Positions 6,648 through 16,240 of a stretch of 38,796 nucleotides of DNA are shown one piece after another. Position 1 is the first letter of the stretch, and each line of letters begins with the position of its first letter. The stretch comes from Kiritimatiellia bacterium. Its GTDB lineage: Bacteria; Verrucomicrobiota; Kiritimatiellia; RFP12; UBA1067. The position numbers and the translations under genes were made by a program. The notes beneath the pieces are model-generated. The model was given only the letters and a program-made list of their open reading frames with translations, did no database searches and was not told the DNA's origin. The stretch is from positions 1 through 38,796 of the forward strand of contig JAEEOY010000246.1 of the NCBI GenBank assembly GCA_016284515.1. The letters run 5' to 3'.

Positions 6648-9600
6648 ATGAACTCCGCGCTCGATCTGTTCGCGTCGCGATTTGCTCCCCCCGCCCTGGA
6701 AAAAGGCGGGGCTGTGGCGATTTCGTCGCTGACGGGCGCTTCGGACGCATTTCTTGCGCTTACACTCGCCATGCGCCCGAGCGAGAGTGCGCGCGACTGC
6801 GGAATCGTTCTCGCGGTTGCGCCGGGACTTCCGGATGCAGACCGGCTCGTAGATGACCTGCGGCTTATTTCGACACCTGAGAAAGGACGGAAATCAGGCG
6901 AACCCGGCAACGCAGCCGCGTCGGTTAGAATTCTTGAATTCCCGCCTTTGCTGGGGGGCGACAAGAACGCGCTCGGCATCCGACTCAAGACCATCTCGGC
7001 GCTAAAAGCATGGGGACTGTCCCCGTATCCTTGCGTCATCGTCGCCGCCTATTCCGCCCTCTCAACCCCCATTCCAACGGGGACAGTCCCCTCTATTTCA
7101 CTGGGGACAGTCCCCATCGGTTTTGGAGATATCTGCGAGAAACTCGCGAAAATCGGCTATAATCGCGTTCCGACGGTGGAACAGGCAGGCGACTACTCGG
7201 TCCGCGGCGGAATCGTCGACGCTTGGAGTCCTGGCGAGGAATTCCCCGTCCGCGCGGAATTCTTCGGCGATGAACTCGAGAGCCTGCGCTATTTCGACGC
7301 CGCCACCCAGCGCTCCATTGAACGCATCGACAATGCCACCCTGCTTCCGGTTGCGGAGACTGTTGCCGAGGGCTCCCCGTCCTGTTCTCTGCTCCAGCTT
7401 CTCCCCCGCGGCTCCACCCTGCTGGCCCTCGAGCACAACGAGTACAGCATATCGACTCTCACTCCAAACGCCACGGACGGTCGTGATGAAAACCACGAGG
7501 GACCGTCTAAATTCGTCTTCACGGGAGACCCCGCGCCTAGGGGCGTGCCGACATACTCGTTCCAGACCAGCCCCCTTCCCGGCTTCGCCGAGCTCGGAGC
7601 GGACGAGGCGCACCATCCGGAACTGTTCGACGCGGCAAGGAAGCGCCTTGAGAAACATGTCGAGGCGGCGGAGCGGAGAGGAGACGTCATCCTGCGCCTC
7701 GACGATCTTTCCGGCGGATTCGAACTGGTTTCGCAGGACGCAAAACGCCAGGGCCACGGACTCCTCGTCGTCACGAAATCCGACAGGGTCTTCGCAAAGA
7801 AGAAGTTCCATATGCGCGGCACAAACGCCGCGGTCTCGCAGGGCGCGCGAATCCAGGACTTCGACGAACTCGAGCCGGGCGAATATGTCGTCCATGTCGA
7901 CTACGGAGTCGGAAAGTTCATCGGTTCGTCGGAAATCCTAATCGGCGGGAAGCGAAGCGAGGTATTCACCATCGAGTATGCGGATGGCGCGAAACTCCAC
8001 GTTCCCGCTGCGCATGCCCATCTGCTCTCGCGCTATGTCGGCGTGCGGGGCGAGGCTGTGCGGCTGCACAGGCTCGACGGCAAGCGATGGGCAAAGGACA
8101 AGGCTGACGCCCAGAAGGCGGTAACGGACCTCGCGGCGGCGCTCCTCGAGACCCAGGCGCGACGAGAGCTCGTGCCAGGCTTCGCCTACGATGTCGAATG
8201 CGAGGGAATCGACGCGTTCGAGGCAGCGTTCCCCTACGAGGAGACGCCGGACCAGGCAGCGGCCATCGCCGCAATCAAGAAGGACATGGCCGCAACCAAG
8301 CCGATGGACCGGCTGATATGCGGCGACGCGGGATACGGCAAGACCGAAGTCGCCATGCGTGCCGCGTTCATAGCGGCGATGAACGGAAAGCAAACAGCCG
8401 TCCTCGCGCCGACGACGGTCCTCGCCGAGCAGCATTTCGAGACTTTCACATCCAGGTTCGACGGTACGCCGATACGGATAGAGTCCGTCTCGCGATTCCA
8501 GACCGCCGGAACGCACTCCGGGACGTTCCGCCGCATAGCGACAGGCGCTTGCGACATCGTGATCGGAACGCATGCGATCCTGTCGTCAAAAGTGGCGTTC
8601 CGCGACCTCGGGCTCATAATCATCGACGAGGAGCAGCGCTTCGGCGTCCGCCAGAAGGAGTTCCTCAAGCATCTCAGGGCCACGGCGGACGTGCTGACCC
8701 TTTCCGCAACGCCGATTCCGCGCACGCTGTATCTTTCGATGACCGGCGCGAGAGACCTGTCGCTTCTGCGCACGCCTCCGCGCGAACGCGTAGCTGTCGA
8801 GACGAAGATCGTCCGCGACTCGCCGGAGGTCATCCGTGCGGCGGTCGGCGCGGAGCTCGCACGGCAGGGCCAGGTGTTCTTCCTGCACAACCGCGTGACG
8901 ACAATCGGCAAGGTGGAGAAGTACCTCGCGCAGATATGCCCGGAAGCCCGCGTGGTAGTGGCGCACGGACAGATGGACTCCCGCACGCTCGCACGGAAGA
9001 TGAAGGACTTCGAACGCGGGAAATACGACATTCTGCTGTCGACGACGATTGTGGAGTCCGGAATTGACATCCCGCGCGCCAACACAATACTCGTGGACCA
9101 CGCCGAGATGTTCGGGCTTGCAGACCTCTACCAGCTGCGCGGACGCGTCGGACGCTCCGTGCGCGAAGGCCACGCCTATTTCCTCCTCCCTGCCGAGGGG
9201 CTCGTAGACTCCGATGCCCGCGAGCGTCTCGCCGCGCTGAAGCGGCACGGCGGACTGGGCTCCGGCTTCAACCTTGCCGTCCGCGACCTGGAGCTCCGCG
9301 GCGCGGGGAATCTCCTGGGCGCGCAGCAGTCCGGACACATAGCGGCGGTAGGCTTCGGGCTCTACTGCCAGCTGCTGCAGCGTACAGTCGCGATGATGAA
9401 AGGCGAGAAAGTCGCCGAAATCGTAGAGGTAAAGCTGAATCTTGATTTCATCGATCCCTCCCCTGCCAGCGACGACGAGGAATCCGCCGCATCCCTTCCC
9501 TACTCGTACGTTGAGGAAGACGCGCAGCGGATGAGCTTCCTAAAGCGCTTCGCCGAAGCGACGGACGAGCGAGTCATAAAAGCACTCGCCGAAGAGCTGG

Positions 9601-9827
9601 AGGACAGGTTCGGTCCGCTCCCACCCGCCGCAAGCCGACTCGTCACGCTTGCTAGGCTCCGCGTCAAATGCGCCGCGGCGAAGATAAGCAACATCGACGT
9701 CAGGAACGGCCGTGCAGTATTCTACCGCGTCGGAAGCCGCGACATCGCATTTGTGCGCGACCTCAAGGGAAAAACAACAGACCGCAAGCTCAAGGAGCTC
9801 ACGGTCTGCGTTTCTGCGAAGCCGTAA
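6648..9827 (+). CDS. mfd: Transcription-repair coupling factor Mfd
   Basis: 1059 residues, slightly under the usual 1100-1150. Mfd pushes stalled RNA polymerase off DNA and recruits UvrA. The start at 6648 follows GGAGG and sits 11 bp after bioB. Domains: UvrB-homology region to about residue 380; RNA-polymerase-interacting CarD-like domain about 410-480 (LEPGEYVVHVDYGVGKF); helicase with Walker A GDAGYGKT near 560, DEEQ near 660 and SATPIPRT; RecG-type translocation region with GAGNLLGAQQSGHI; and a C-terminal TRCF domain. In the N-terminal part, three copies of a GGGGACWGTCCCC palindrome at 7012-7115 are translated in frame, two giving GTVP twice within a short proline/threonine-rich insert near residue 145-155. 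The insert looks acquired and tolerated. Confidence 0.96.
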   Translation: MNSALDLFASRFAPPALEKGGAVAISSLTGASDAFLALTLAMRPSESARDCGIVLAVAPGLPDADRLVDDLRLISTPEKGRKSGEPGNAAASVRILEFPPLLGGDKNALGIRLKTISALKAWGLSPYPCVIVAAYSALSTPIPTGTVPSISLGTVPIGFGDICEKLAKIGYNRVPTVEQAGDYSVRGGIVDAWSPGEEFPVRAEFFGDELESLRYFDAATQRSIERIDNATLLPVAETVAEGSPSCSLLQLLPRGSTLLALEHNEYSISTLTPNATDGRDENHEGPSKFVFTGDPAPRGVPTYSFQTSPLPGFAELGADEAHHPELFDAARKRLEKHVEAAERRGDVILRLDDLSGGFELVSQDAKRQGHGLLVVTKSDRVFAKKKFHMRGTNAAVSQGARIQDFDELEPGEYVVHVDYGVGKFIGSSEILIGGKRSEVFTIEYADGAKLHVPAAHAHLLSRYVGVRGEAVRLHRLDGKRWAKDKADAQKAVTDLAAALLETQARRELVPGFAYDVECEGIDAFEAAFPYEETPDQAAAIAAIKKDMAATKPMDRLICGDAGYGKTEVAMRAAFIAAMNGKQTAVLAPTTVLAEQHFETFTSRFDGTPIRIESVSRFQTAGTHSGTFRRIATGACDIVIGTHAILSSKVAFRDLGLIIIDEEQRFGVRQKEFLKHLRATADVLTLSATPIPRTLYLSMTGARDLSLLRTPPRERVAVETKIVRDSPEVIRAAVGAELARQGQVFFLHNRVTTIGKVEKYLAQICPEARVVVAHGQMDSRTLARKMKDFERGKYDILLSTTIVESGIDIPRANTILVDHAEMFGLADLYQLRGRVGRSVREGHAYFLLPAEGLVDSDARERLAALKRHGGLGSGFNLAVRDLELRGAGNLLGAQQSGHIAAVGFGLYCQLLQRTVAMMKGEKVAEIVEVKLNLDFIDPSPASDDEESAASLPYSYVEEDAQRMSFLKRFAEATDERVIKALAEELEDRFGPLPPAASRLVTLARLRVKCAAAKISNIDVRNGRAVFYRVGSRDIAFVRDLKGKTTDRKLKELTVCVSAKP
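7012..7024. repeat. GGGGACTGTCCCC palindrome inside mfd
   Basis: 6-bp arms around a single T; translated in frame as part of WGLSPYP. Confidence 0.8.
7079..7115. repeat. Two GGGGACAGTCCCC palindromes in tandem inside mfd
   Basis: Copies at 7079-7091 and 7103-7115, 24 bp apart start to start, in the same frame so that each encodes GTVP. They form most of a local insertion in the UvrB-homology region. Confidence 0.8.
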
Positions 9828-9856
9828 TCTCATACGGCCCGCCGACTTGACGTGAT

Positions 9857-10729
9857 TCAGTCTTCGCTCTCAGCGCTGGAAGGATTGTAGAACGACTCGT
9901 CGTCCGGATCGTCAGGATTCTCGGCCTTCCAACGACGGGCGTCATCTGGTGTGCGGACATCTTCATCAAGAATCATGTCCATCTGTTCAAGGAGCATCTG
10001 CTTCACCTGATCTGTACCATCGGTGAGCATCGAGATAACGGTGTCGGCCTTGACCGAATTGCGCATGTCGTTCAGGCTCGTGAGGAGCGAATCAATGCGA
10101 TCAGGATCGGTAAGCGCCTTCGCCGTGGTCTTGACAATCGCCGCGCGGTCATAGTCGCTCATGTCGACATCCTGCAACGCGAACTCGAACTGGTCGAACG
10201 CATCGGAAGAAATCTCCTCGTCGGCATCGGCCATGAAGTCAATGAGATCGACAGCGGCGTCCTTGCCGAACCAGCCGAGAGCCTGAACCGCCGCCGAGCG
10301 GATGACACGCGGCACATTGGCGTAGCCACCGAGCCCGCCGGCCTTCACGCTCGCCGTGAACCTGGAGAGCGCCTTCCTGAGCGCCTTGACATCGTCGGCG
10401 TCAAGAGCAGCCTGAATCTCGTCCAGAACCGACCTCTGTGTGTCGGAAAGCTGGTCGAGGTCGTCTATATCGGCATCCTCGATTACATTGGGGCGAGTCT
10501 CCTCGGACTCAACAATGCGGACGGACTTCTTGCCCGTCTTGCGGTCGACGCTGATTTCGGTAACCTTCTTGACACTTCCTGAACGACTGGACTTCGCAAG
10601 ACGCTGCCCATGCACCTCAGACTGGGACTCGACGGCGCCAGCGGGACGCCCGAAGAGGAACCACGAACCGACCGCACCAATCGCGATGGACGCAAGAACA
10701 ATTATGCAGATTTTAAATTCGCTTCTCAT
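9857..10729 (-). CDS. Membrane-anchored HEAT-like helical protein, paralog B
   Basis: 290 residues from the ATG at 10729. An N-terminal anchor (about residues 5-25, VLASIAIGAVGSWFLF) is followed by a basic/acidic low-complexity linker and then a helical domain. It contains EIQAALDADD, AAVQALGWFGKDAAVDLIDFM and SLNDMRNSVKADTVISML, like HEAT repeats, and ends in an acidic tail with DDESFY. It is clearly paralogous to the gene at 15338-16240: matching segments run the whole length, including EIQAALDADD and DESFY. The two flank the giant secreted protein. A TTG 45 bp upstream would extend the frame, but the peptide it adds is not signal-like. There is no clear ribosome site and the upstream DNA is AT-rich. 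Function unknown; an accessory role for the protein between them is inference. Confidence 0.75.
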   Translation of the reverse strand: MRSEFKICIIVLASIAIGAVGSWFLFGRPAGAVESQSEVHGQRLAKSSRSGSVKKVTEISVDRKTGKKSVRIVESEETRPNVIEDADIDDLDQLSDTQRSVLDEIQAALDADDVKALRKALSRFTASVKAGGLGGYANVPRVIRSAAVQALGWFGKDAAVDLIDFMADADEEISSDAFDQFEFALQDVDMSDYDRAAIVKTTAKALTDPDRIDSLLTSLNDMRNSVKADTVISMLTDGTDQVKQMLLEQMDMILDEDVRTPDDARRWKAENPDDPDDESFYNPSSAESED

Positions 10730-10793
10730 ATCTATTACTAATATATATGCGTAAAACTTTCCCCAATGACACAATACTTAGTATGAAGTTCTT

Positions 10794-13700
10794 CTACTCA
10801 GATATTTTATTGTCTTCTATCCATTTTCTTATAGTTTCTTCGTCATAAGCTGATACTTCGTCACTAGCCCAAAACCAATCCTCATCATCTTCATCGACCG
10901 GTGGAATTTGACCAATATCCCCATAATCTAGTATCTCAATTACGCATCCATAATTGAAATTATCATACCAATCTCCAGAATAAAAACCGCCCGCACGGAA
11001 GAAAAGCGCCACTTTTACGGCAAATCCATCAAATTTGCCAACTTTTGGTGGAAAATAAAGAAACACCGCATAGTTGACTGTGGACAACGAACCGTCGCCT
11101 TCCGCAACTGGCAGAAGCACAGAAGAGCAAGATGCCGAGTAGACGATGTCGTTTCCTTTAGAATCTACGCCTGTTACAAACTTGCCAACAGCTGTGACTG
11201 CGCCGGAATTTGCAAATTTCAGCGTTAAAATGCCATTTTCCACATCTATCTGTTTTGCGGGGGCCTTAGAGAACTGTTTTGCGGTAGTCTTCCACGGCTC
11301 GGTCTTCCAGAGATTCTGCCAAGCGGTCCAACTGCCGTCCAAGCTTGATGCGACGCCTCGGCCATTTTCATTGGCGAAACTGACCTCATTTGTAAAGGCA
11401 AGTTTTCCGCTCTTTCCTACTACAGTGGCGTAGTAGCAATCCCCTTCGTATCTGTCGAACGAAGGCGCGGCGAGCGTATAGGCTTCGCCGCCGACGAGGA
11501 ACTTGCCGCTTATCTTCCCGTTTGCAGACACGATCAGCGACGGAATGAGTCCGCCAACTTCCACTTCGCCGTTGAACGTTCCGACAACCCACTCAGGCAG
11601 TGACTCTACATTAAGCGTTATCGTGGCGACCTGGTTTTTCTCGCCCTTCTTCGACGCGGTGAACGTGACGGTGTATGCGCCGGCCTTTGCAGTCGAGACT
11701 CCCGTAATGGCGCCGGTCTTCGCGTCGAACTTGAGCCCCGAAGGGAGTCCGGACGCCTTGACGGTCCAGCCGTCGGCTGCCATGCATGTCGCGAAGTCCG
11801 GTGAAAGCGCGACGCCAGAATGGAGCTCGTACGCGCCCATATCGGGGTCAAGTCCGCCGATCGCCTCGCAGACGCGGTTGCCTACCTGGATCTCGAACGC
11901 GCCTGTCGCACTGACCCTGGACTGGTTCTGCGCCGTAAGCGACGCGGCGTACTTGCCGCTCTTCACGGATGCCGTGGGCGTGTAGACGAGCCTTCCGCGC
12001 GCAAGATCGACAGTGACGCCCTTGGGCAGATTCTTCGCCGTGATCTTCGGGAGAGACAGCGAATCGACGGAGAAAGCGAATTCGGACGGCGACGCCGGAT
12101 CGATCTGCCATACGGAATACGCAAGGTTGATTTCAACAGAAGCATCCTCCGACGACGGAACGAACTCCGCTACGAGCGACTTTCCGTCGGCAAAATGCGC
12201 CGGACGGTACGGGAACGACACGGATGGAGTACGGTCGTCGATTCCATCGATGTCCTCCAGCGGAGCGAAGCGCTCCGCGCCTTCTCCAGCGTCCGTTGTC
12301 CAACCCGCAAACACGCACTTCGACTTTGGCTTCGCCGTGAGCTTGACTGTCGCGCCGGCGGAATAAACGCCGGAACCCGACACAGTGCCGAGAGACTCGT
12401 CCGACGTCACGACGTCAACATAGCCCGACCCACCGTCCGTCAGCGTGACAAACGTCTTCGATGTGCGCGTCGAGCGGTCGGCGTAGGTGACCTTTATCGC
12501 AAGCGCGAAGCGCGCGACCTTTGTCGGCGTTCCGATGAAGCCGACGGACAGTCCGCCTTCCGTCTTTGCAACGGCCGCCTTCAGTCCGTTCGGCACGCCA
12601 GAGACGGAAACCTTCTCAGGTTCCGCGCCAGTGTCGGGGGTTGGCCCGATCTCGACGGTTGCGGCGCCTTCGCCGTAGTAGGTGCCGGTGACGAGTTCGT
12701 CCAGCGCGGAGAAGTCGACTTCCGCACCGTTCTCCGGCTCTGCGACAGCCGGTGCGTTGCCGTCCGCGTCGCGCACAGCGATGCGCAGGAGCCTTGTGAA
12801 CGTGTAGCCTCCGGCGTTCTTTGCGGACACGGTGACGTCGTAGATGCCGGGCTTGGTCGGCTTCCCGGAAAGAATCAGAGTGGATGCCGAGAACTTGACG
12901 CCCGAGGGAAGTCCCGAGACCTTGACGGTCGGGAACGATCCGGAATCGACAATGCCGTATATGAGGTCGCTGTAGCCGTTTTCCGAAACATCCACACCGA
13001 GATCCAACTCGGCGTCGAACTCCGCGCCGAGACTGACAGGCGCGGAAATTGTCAGCCAATCGTCTGAAACAGGCATAAACAAGGCCGTGACGTCAAGATC
13101 ATCGTCGCCGGTTACGAGTGAAATCGCAGGACTAAGCGACTCAGGCCATTCGACATCCCAGATTCCGTCCCAGCCGGCGAAGACCCATCCCTTTGCGTTC
13201 TTTGCCTTGAGGGTTACCTTGGTGCCTGGCTTGTAGTTGCCTCCTCCGGACACGGTGTTTCCGGCCGAGGAAGCCTCTTCGCCCACGGCGACAGCGAGGA
13301 ACGGATACGGAAGAACGGTGATGAAGGCCGTTGCCGTGGCCTGCTCGTAGACATACGTGACGCGCCCGAGCGAGTCTGTCCTCTCCGACGCGACGACCCT
13401 TGCCGTGAAGGTAAGCGTATAGTTTCCCGGAACCGTCGGCGCGCCCGTTATTGTATTGGCGGCGACGCCTGCCGAGTCGTTTGAGGTCCTGTTGAAGGCC
13501 AGGCCCCTGGGCAGTCCCGAGACGGAGATGGTCTCGCCGCGCGAGAAGTCTACGGCCTGCGACAGGTCAATCGGGTCGATCTCCTCTCCTGGACTGAACT
13601 CGCCGTAGTCGTCCTCGATGGCGATGCGCTCGTCGGAGATGTTCGCAACGACCATGAGGAAAGTGGCGGAACCGGAGCCCCCCGACCTGTTCCGCGCCGT

Positions 13701-15341
13701 CAGCTCGACGGTATAGCGTCCGGGATACGGACGCTGCGTCGCGGCCGTGGGGTCATAGGCGAGTCTGTATGTGCCCTCTACCCCGGGGGTGATCGTGACT
13801 CCAGACGGGAGTCCCTTCGCGGTCAGCATCGGGAGGGAAGCAGACCTGACATTGAACGTAACCGCCAGCCCAGTTTCGGACGAGAAGTTGAAAACACCTC
13901 CGCCCAAGCCTTCGATCGAGACCGAAGAATCCTCCTCGACGGGGGCGAACAACGCGAAGATCTCGACAAATTCCATGTCAACGTCGGCGCCATAGAACAG
14001 GGAAGGATTGCGGTAATCAACCTCGTCGCCAACGTCTGCGATCTCACCGATGGAATTAAGCCATCCGGCGAAGACGTAGCCCTTCGAGGCCCTGGCCGTC
14101 ACGTCGGCCCCCGACGCCGCGGACAGGACGCCTCCGCCCGAAACGGTCCCGCCCCCTTCCGGAGAAGAATCGGCAACGGCAACTCTGAGATAACGCCACG
14201 GCGTGTCCGACACTGTCACTTCGCGCATCGCAGTCACAACCGTTGACGTGCCGCCCTCGACGACATCCGCAACGCCAACGGAGACAGGGAAGATTCCGGC
14301 CGTCTTCACGGTGCCGACGACGCCGTAGACCCGCAGATCACCGTCGTTGCGCGTCTCCACCGAAAGGCCAGGAGGAAGTCCGGAAACGGAAACGATGCCA
14401 CTCCCCTTGAAGTTGTATCCCAGCTCCACGTCCCCCGACTCAAGGACGTCGCCAACAGAAAGTTCTTCGATTCCGCTGAGATCGACTCCATGCAGATCTG
14501 GGTCCGGAGCCTCAACCGTCAGCCTGACGCTCGCCGTCTCGCTGATGCCGTCGGCAAACCTTACCGTGGCGTTGACGACATAGGTTCCGGCTGCCGTCGG
14601 CGTGCCGAAAACAAGCCCCCAGGACTCGTTCCACTCCAGACCGGGCGGGAGCCCGTACAGCCGCGTCGTCATTCGCTCCGCCGTACAGTTGAACAGCACC
14701 TCAAACTCTATGTGATAGTACTCCCCGAGGGCGATCTCGTCGGAGTTGCCGGACATCCTGTCGCTCGAGACGTCGCCGACCGACGAGTCGAACACCTGGA
14801 CGAACCGGTATCCGGAGTCGTTGACGCCGGTGACGGTCACGCGGTTGAAGCACGGCGCACGCGGTATGCCGGACACGGTCTGCGTGCGCGCGTCGTAAGA
14901 AAGTCCGACAGGAAGATTGCGGAACGTGAGCGAGGGATACGACACCGAGTCTATGTCGAGCGGGATGCTCACCGCGGTCCCGTATTCGAACTCGGCGAAG
15001 TCTTCGGCGAAGTCAAACGACAGCGTGTCCTCTGACACGTCAATGAACGTGGCGGAGACGACGGAGTTCGTCGGAACGGCAACGCCCGAGAGCGAGGGAT
15101 TGCGAGAATCCGCGTCCCATTCAGGCGTCAGTCCGTCCACAAGCCATCCCGAAAAGGAGAATCCCGGCAAGGCCTTCGCCGAAAGCGAAAGCGTCGCAAG
15201 GCCGTATGACGCGCCGGTCTGGGACCATGTGACGCCCCCCATCTCGGCATTCGACTCGTCTACCTCGACGGTCACCGCGAAGACGCACCGAGCCGCGATC
15301 GACGCAGCCGCAGAAACAACAGCAATGGCACCTCGCGTCAT
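10794..15341 (-). CDS. Giant secreted Ig-like / InlB B-repeat protein
   Basis: 1515 residues with a signal peptide (about 1-22). The body alternates two modules. Four InlB B-repeat-like units carry the hallmark FxGW (GFSFSGW near 63, VFAGW near 423, 725 and 1013), each preceded by GxGxYxxGxxVxLxAKxxxG-like sequence. About nine Ig-like units of the 'putative Ig' type carry LPxGL and a G(T/S)PxxxGxYxVTxxA strand pair. The last 280 residues or so form a different beta-rich domain, ending in an acidic tail without a recognisable sorting signal. Such proteins are typically surface adhesins. Translation is coupled to the upstream paralog by an ATGA overlap. The final 120 codons or so are far more AT-rich than the rest. 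Confidence 0.82.
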   Translation of the reverse strand: MTRGAIAVVSAAASIAARCVFAVTVEVDESNAEMGGVTWSQTGASYGLATLSLSAKALPGFSFSGWLVDGLTPEWDADSRNPSLSGVAVPTNSVVSATFIDVSEDTLSFDFAEDFAEFEYGTAVSIPLDIDSVSYPSLTFRNLPVGLSYDARTQTVSGIPRAPCFNRVTVTGVNDSGYRFVQVFDSSVGDVSSDRMSGNSDEIALGEYYHIEFEVLFNCTAERMTTRLYGLPPGLEWNESWGLVFGTPTAAGTYVVNATVRFADGISETASVRLTVEAPDPDLHGVDLSGIEELSVGDVLESGDVELGYNFKGSGIVSVSGLPPGLSVETRNDGDLRVYGVVGTVKTAGIFPVSVGVADVVEGGTSTVVTAMREVTVSDTPWRYLRVAVADSSPEGGGTVSGGGVLSAASGADVTARASKGYVFAGWLNSIGEIADVGDEVDYRNPSLFYGADVDMEFVEIFALFAPVEEDSSVSIEGLGGGVFNFSSETGLAVTFNVRSASLPMLTAKGLPSGVTITPGVEGTYRLAYDPTAATQRPYPGRYTVELTARNRSGGSGSATFLMVVANISDERIAIEDDYGEFSPGEEIDPIDLSQAVDFSRGETISVSGLPRGLAFNRTSNDSAGVAANTITGAPTVPGNYTLTFTARVVASERTDSLGRVTYVYEQATATAFITVLPYPFLAVAVGEEASSAGNTVSGGGNYKPGTKVTLKAKNAKGWVFAGWDGIWDVEWPESLSPAISLVTGDDDLDVTALFMPVSDDWLTISAPVSLGAEFDAELDLGVDVSENGYSDLIYGIVDSGSFPTVKVSGLPSGVKFSASTLILSGKPTKPGIYDVTVSAKNAGGYTFTRLLRIAVRDADGNAPAVAEPENGAEVDFSALDELVTGTYYGEGAATVEIGPTPDTGAEPEKVSVSGVPNGLKAAVAKTEGGLSVGFIGTPTKVARFALAIKVTYADRSTRTSKTFVTLTDGGSGYVDVVTSDESLGTVSGSGVYSAGATVKLTAKPKSKCVFAGWTTDAGEGAERFAPLEDIDGIDDRTPSVSFPYRPAHFADGKSLVAEFVPSSEDASVEINLAYSVWQIDPASPSEFAFSVDSLSLPKITAKNLPKGVTVDLARGRLVYTPTASVKSGKYAASLTAQNQSRVSATGAFEIQVGNRVCEAIGGLDPDMGAYELHSGVALSPDFATCMAADGWTVKASGLPSGLKFDAKTGAITGVSTAKAGAYTVTFTASKKGEKNQVATITLNVESLPEWVVGTFNGEVEVGGLIPSLIVSANGKISGKFLVGGEAYTLAAPSFDRYEGDCYYATVVGKSGKLAFTNEVSFANENGRGVASSLDGSWTAWQNLWKTEPWKTTAKQFSKAPAKQIDVENGILTLKFANSGAVTAVGKFVTGVDSKGNDIVYSASCSSVLLPVAEGDGSLSTVNYAVFLYFPPKVGKFDGFAVKVALFFRAGGFYSGDWYDNFNYGCVIEILDYGDIGQIPPVDEDDEDWFWASDEVSAYDEETIRKWIEDNKISE

Positions 15342-16240
15342 TCAGCACCTCCGTCATCATCCGTGGCGTCGTCTCCTCCGTAGAAGCTCTCGTCGGAATC
15401 TGCAAGGTCGGGATCCGCCTCATAGGCCTCCCTGGCCTTTTCGAGATACTTTCCAAGGTCGTTCTCGGATTGGACCTCGACTTCGGGATTGTCCCCGAAG
15501 TAAGTGTCGATTTCCTCTCTCAGCATCCTTGCCGCAACTTCATTTCCCGACTTGAAGATGTCGATTCCCGTCTCTGCGCGAACGGTCGGCCGCATGTTGT
15601 TGAGTTCAAACAGCATCACCGAAACCATGTCTTCGTCCCTGATCACCCTGAGGTATCCAAGCAGTAGCCTGCTTCGTTCCGAATCGCTTATGGATATGTC
15701 CGAAAGCGCATCCATCATCGCGTCGAGCGCATCCCCGTAGACTTCCGAATCCTCCGAGCCGAGAAAGCCCACGAGCTCCGGAGCCGTCTTTGATCCAAAC
15801 CACCTCAGCGCCGCTATCGCCGCCTTGTGCAGCGCGGCTGGTATGCCGTCCGGCCACTCGTCCATGTCCTGTAGCTTCTGTACGAGGGCGACGGTCTTCT
15901 TCCAGTCGTCCGCGTCAAGCGCGGCCTGTATCTCTGCAAGCAGGGCGCGGAACTTCGGGGACATCTTGACTTCATCGTCCGAAAGCGCGTCTGCAAGATC
16001 GGGCCGAGGCCTCTCCGCAGCCGAGGCCTCGCGGACGCGCGAACGCTCGCGGACGCGCACCGACTTCTGACGACGGGACTTCTCCGCACCGCGCCTCTCC
16101 GCGACCGTCTTCCCGCCGATACCTTCCGGCGACGGCTCGACGGGCGCGCTCGCCCCGAGGGCAAACGCAAACCACAGCACGCCGCCAAGCGCGCAGAGAC
16201 CGGCCGCTGCGACCATAAGAATGTTCCTAAACCTGTGCAT
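15338..16240 (-). CDS. Membrane-anchored HEAT-like helical protein, paralog A
   Basis: 300 residues. The anchor helix is at about 5-30 (ILMVAAAGLCALGGVLWFAFAL), followed by an Arg/Glu-rich linker (RRQKSVRVRERSRVRE) and a helical domain with EIQAALDADD, AAIAALRWFGSKTAPELVGFL and ELNNMRPTVRAETGIDIF, then an acidic tail with DESFYGG. Homologous over its length to the protein at 9857-10729. Its start overlaps the end of trmJ by 14 bp and its stop overlaps the giant protein's start (ATGA), so the three are likely co-translated. Topology suggests a periplasmic or surface domain tethered to the inner membrane. No catalytic motif seen. Confidence 0.77.
   Translation of the reverse strand: MHRFRNILMVAAAGLCALGGVLWFAFALGASAPVEPSPEGIGGKTVAERRGAEKSRRQKSVRVRERSRVREASAAERPRPDLADALSDDEVKMSPKFRALLAEIQAALDADDWKKTVALVQKLQDMDEWPDGIPAALHKAAIAALRWFGSKTAPELVGFLGSEDSEVYGDALDAMMDALSDISISDSERSRLLLGYLRVIRDEDMVSVMLFELNNMRPTVRAETGIDIFKSGNEVAARMLREEIDTYFGDNPEVEVQSENDLGKYLEKAREAYEADPDLADSDESFYGGDDATDDDGGAE

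Noticed and set aside
7158-7163. TATAAT inside mfd
   Set aside because: It lacks the upstream TG and lies deep in the gene with no start behind it; likely chance within codons.
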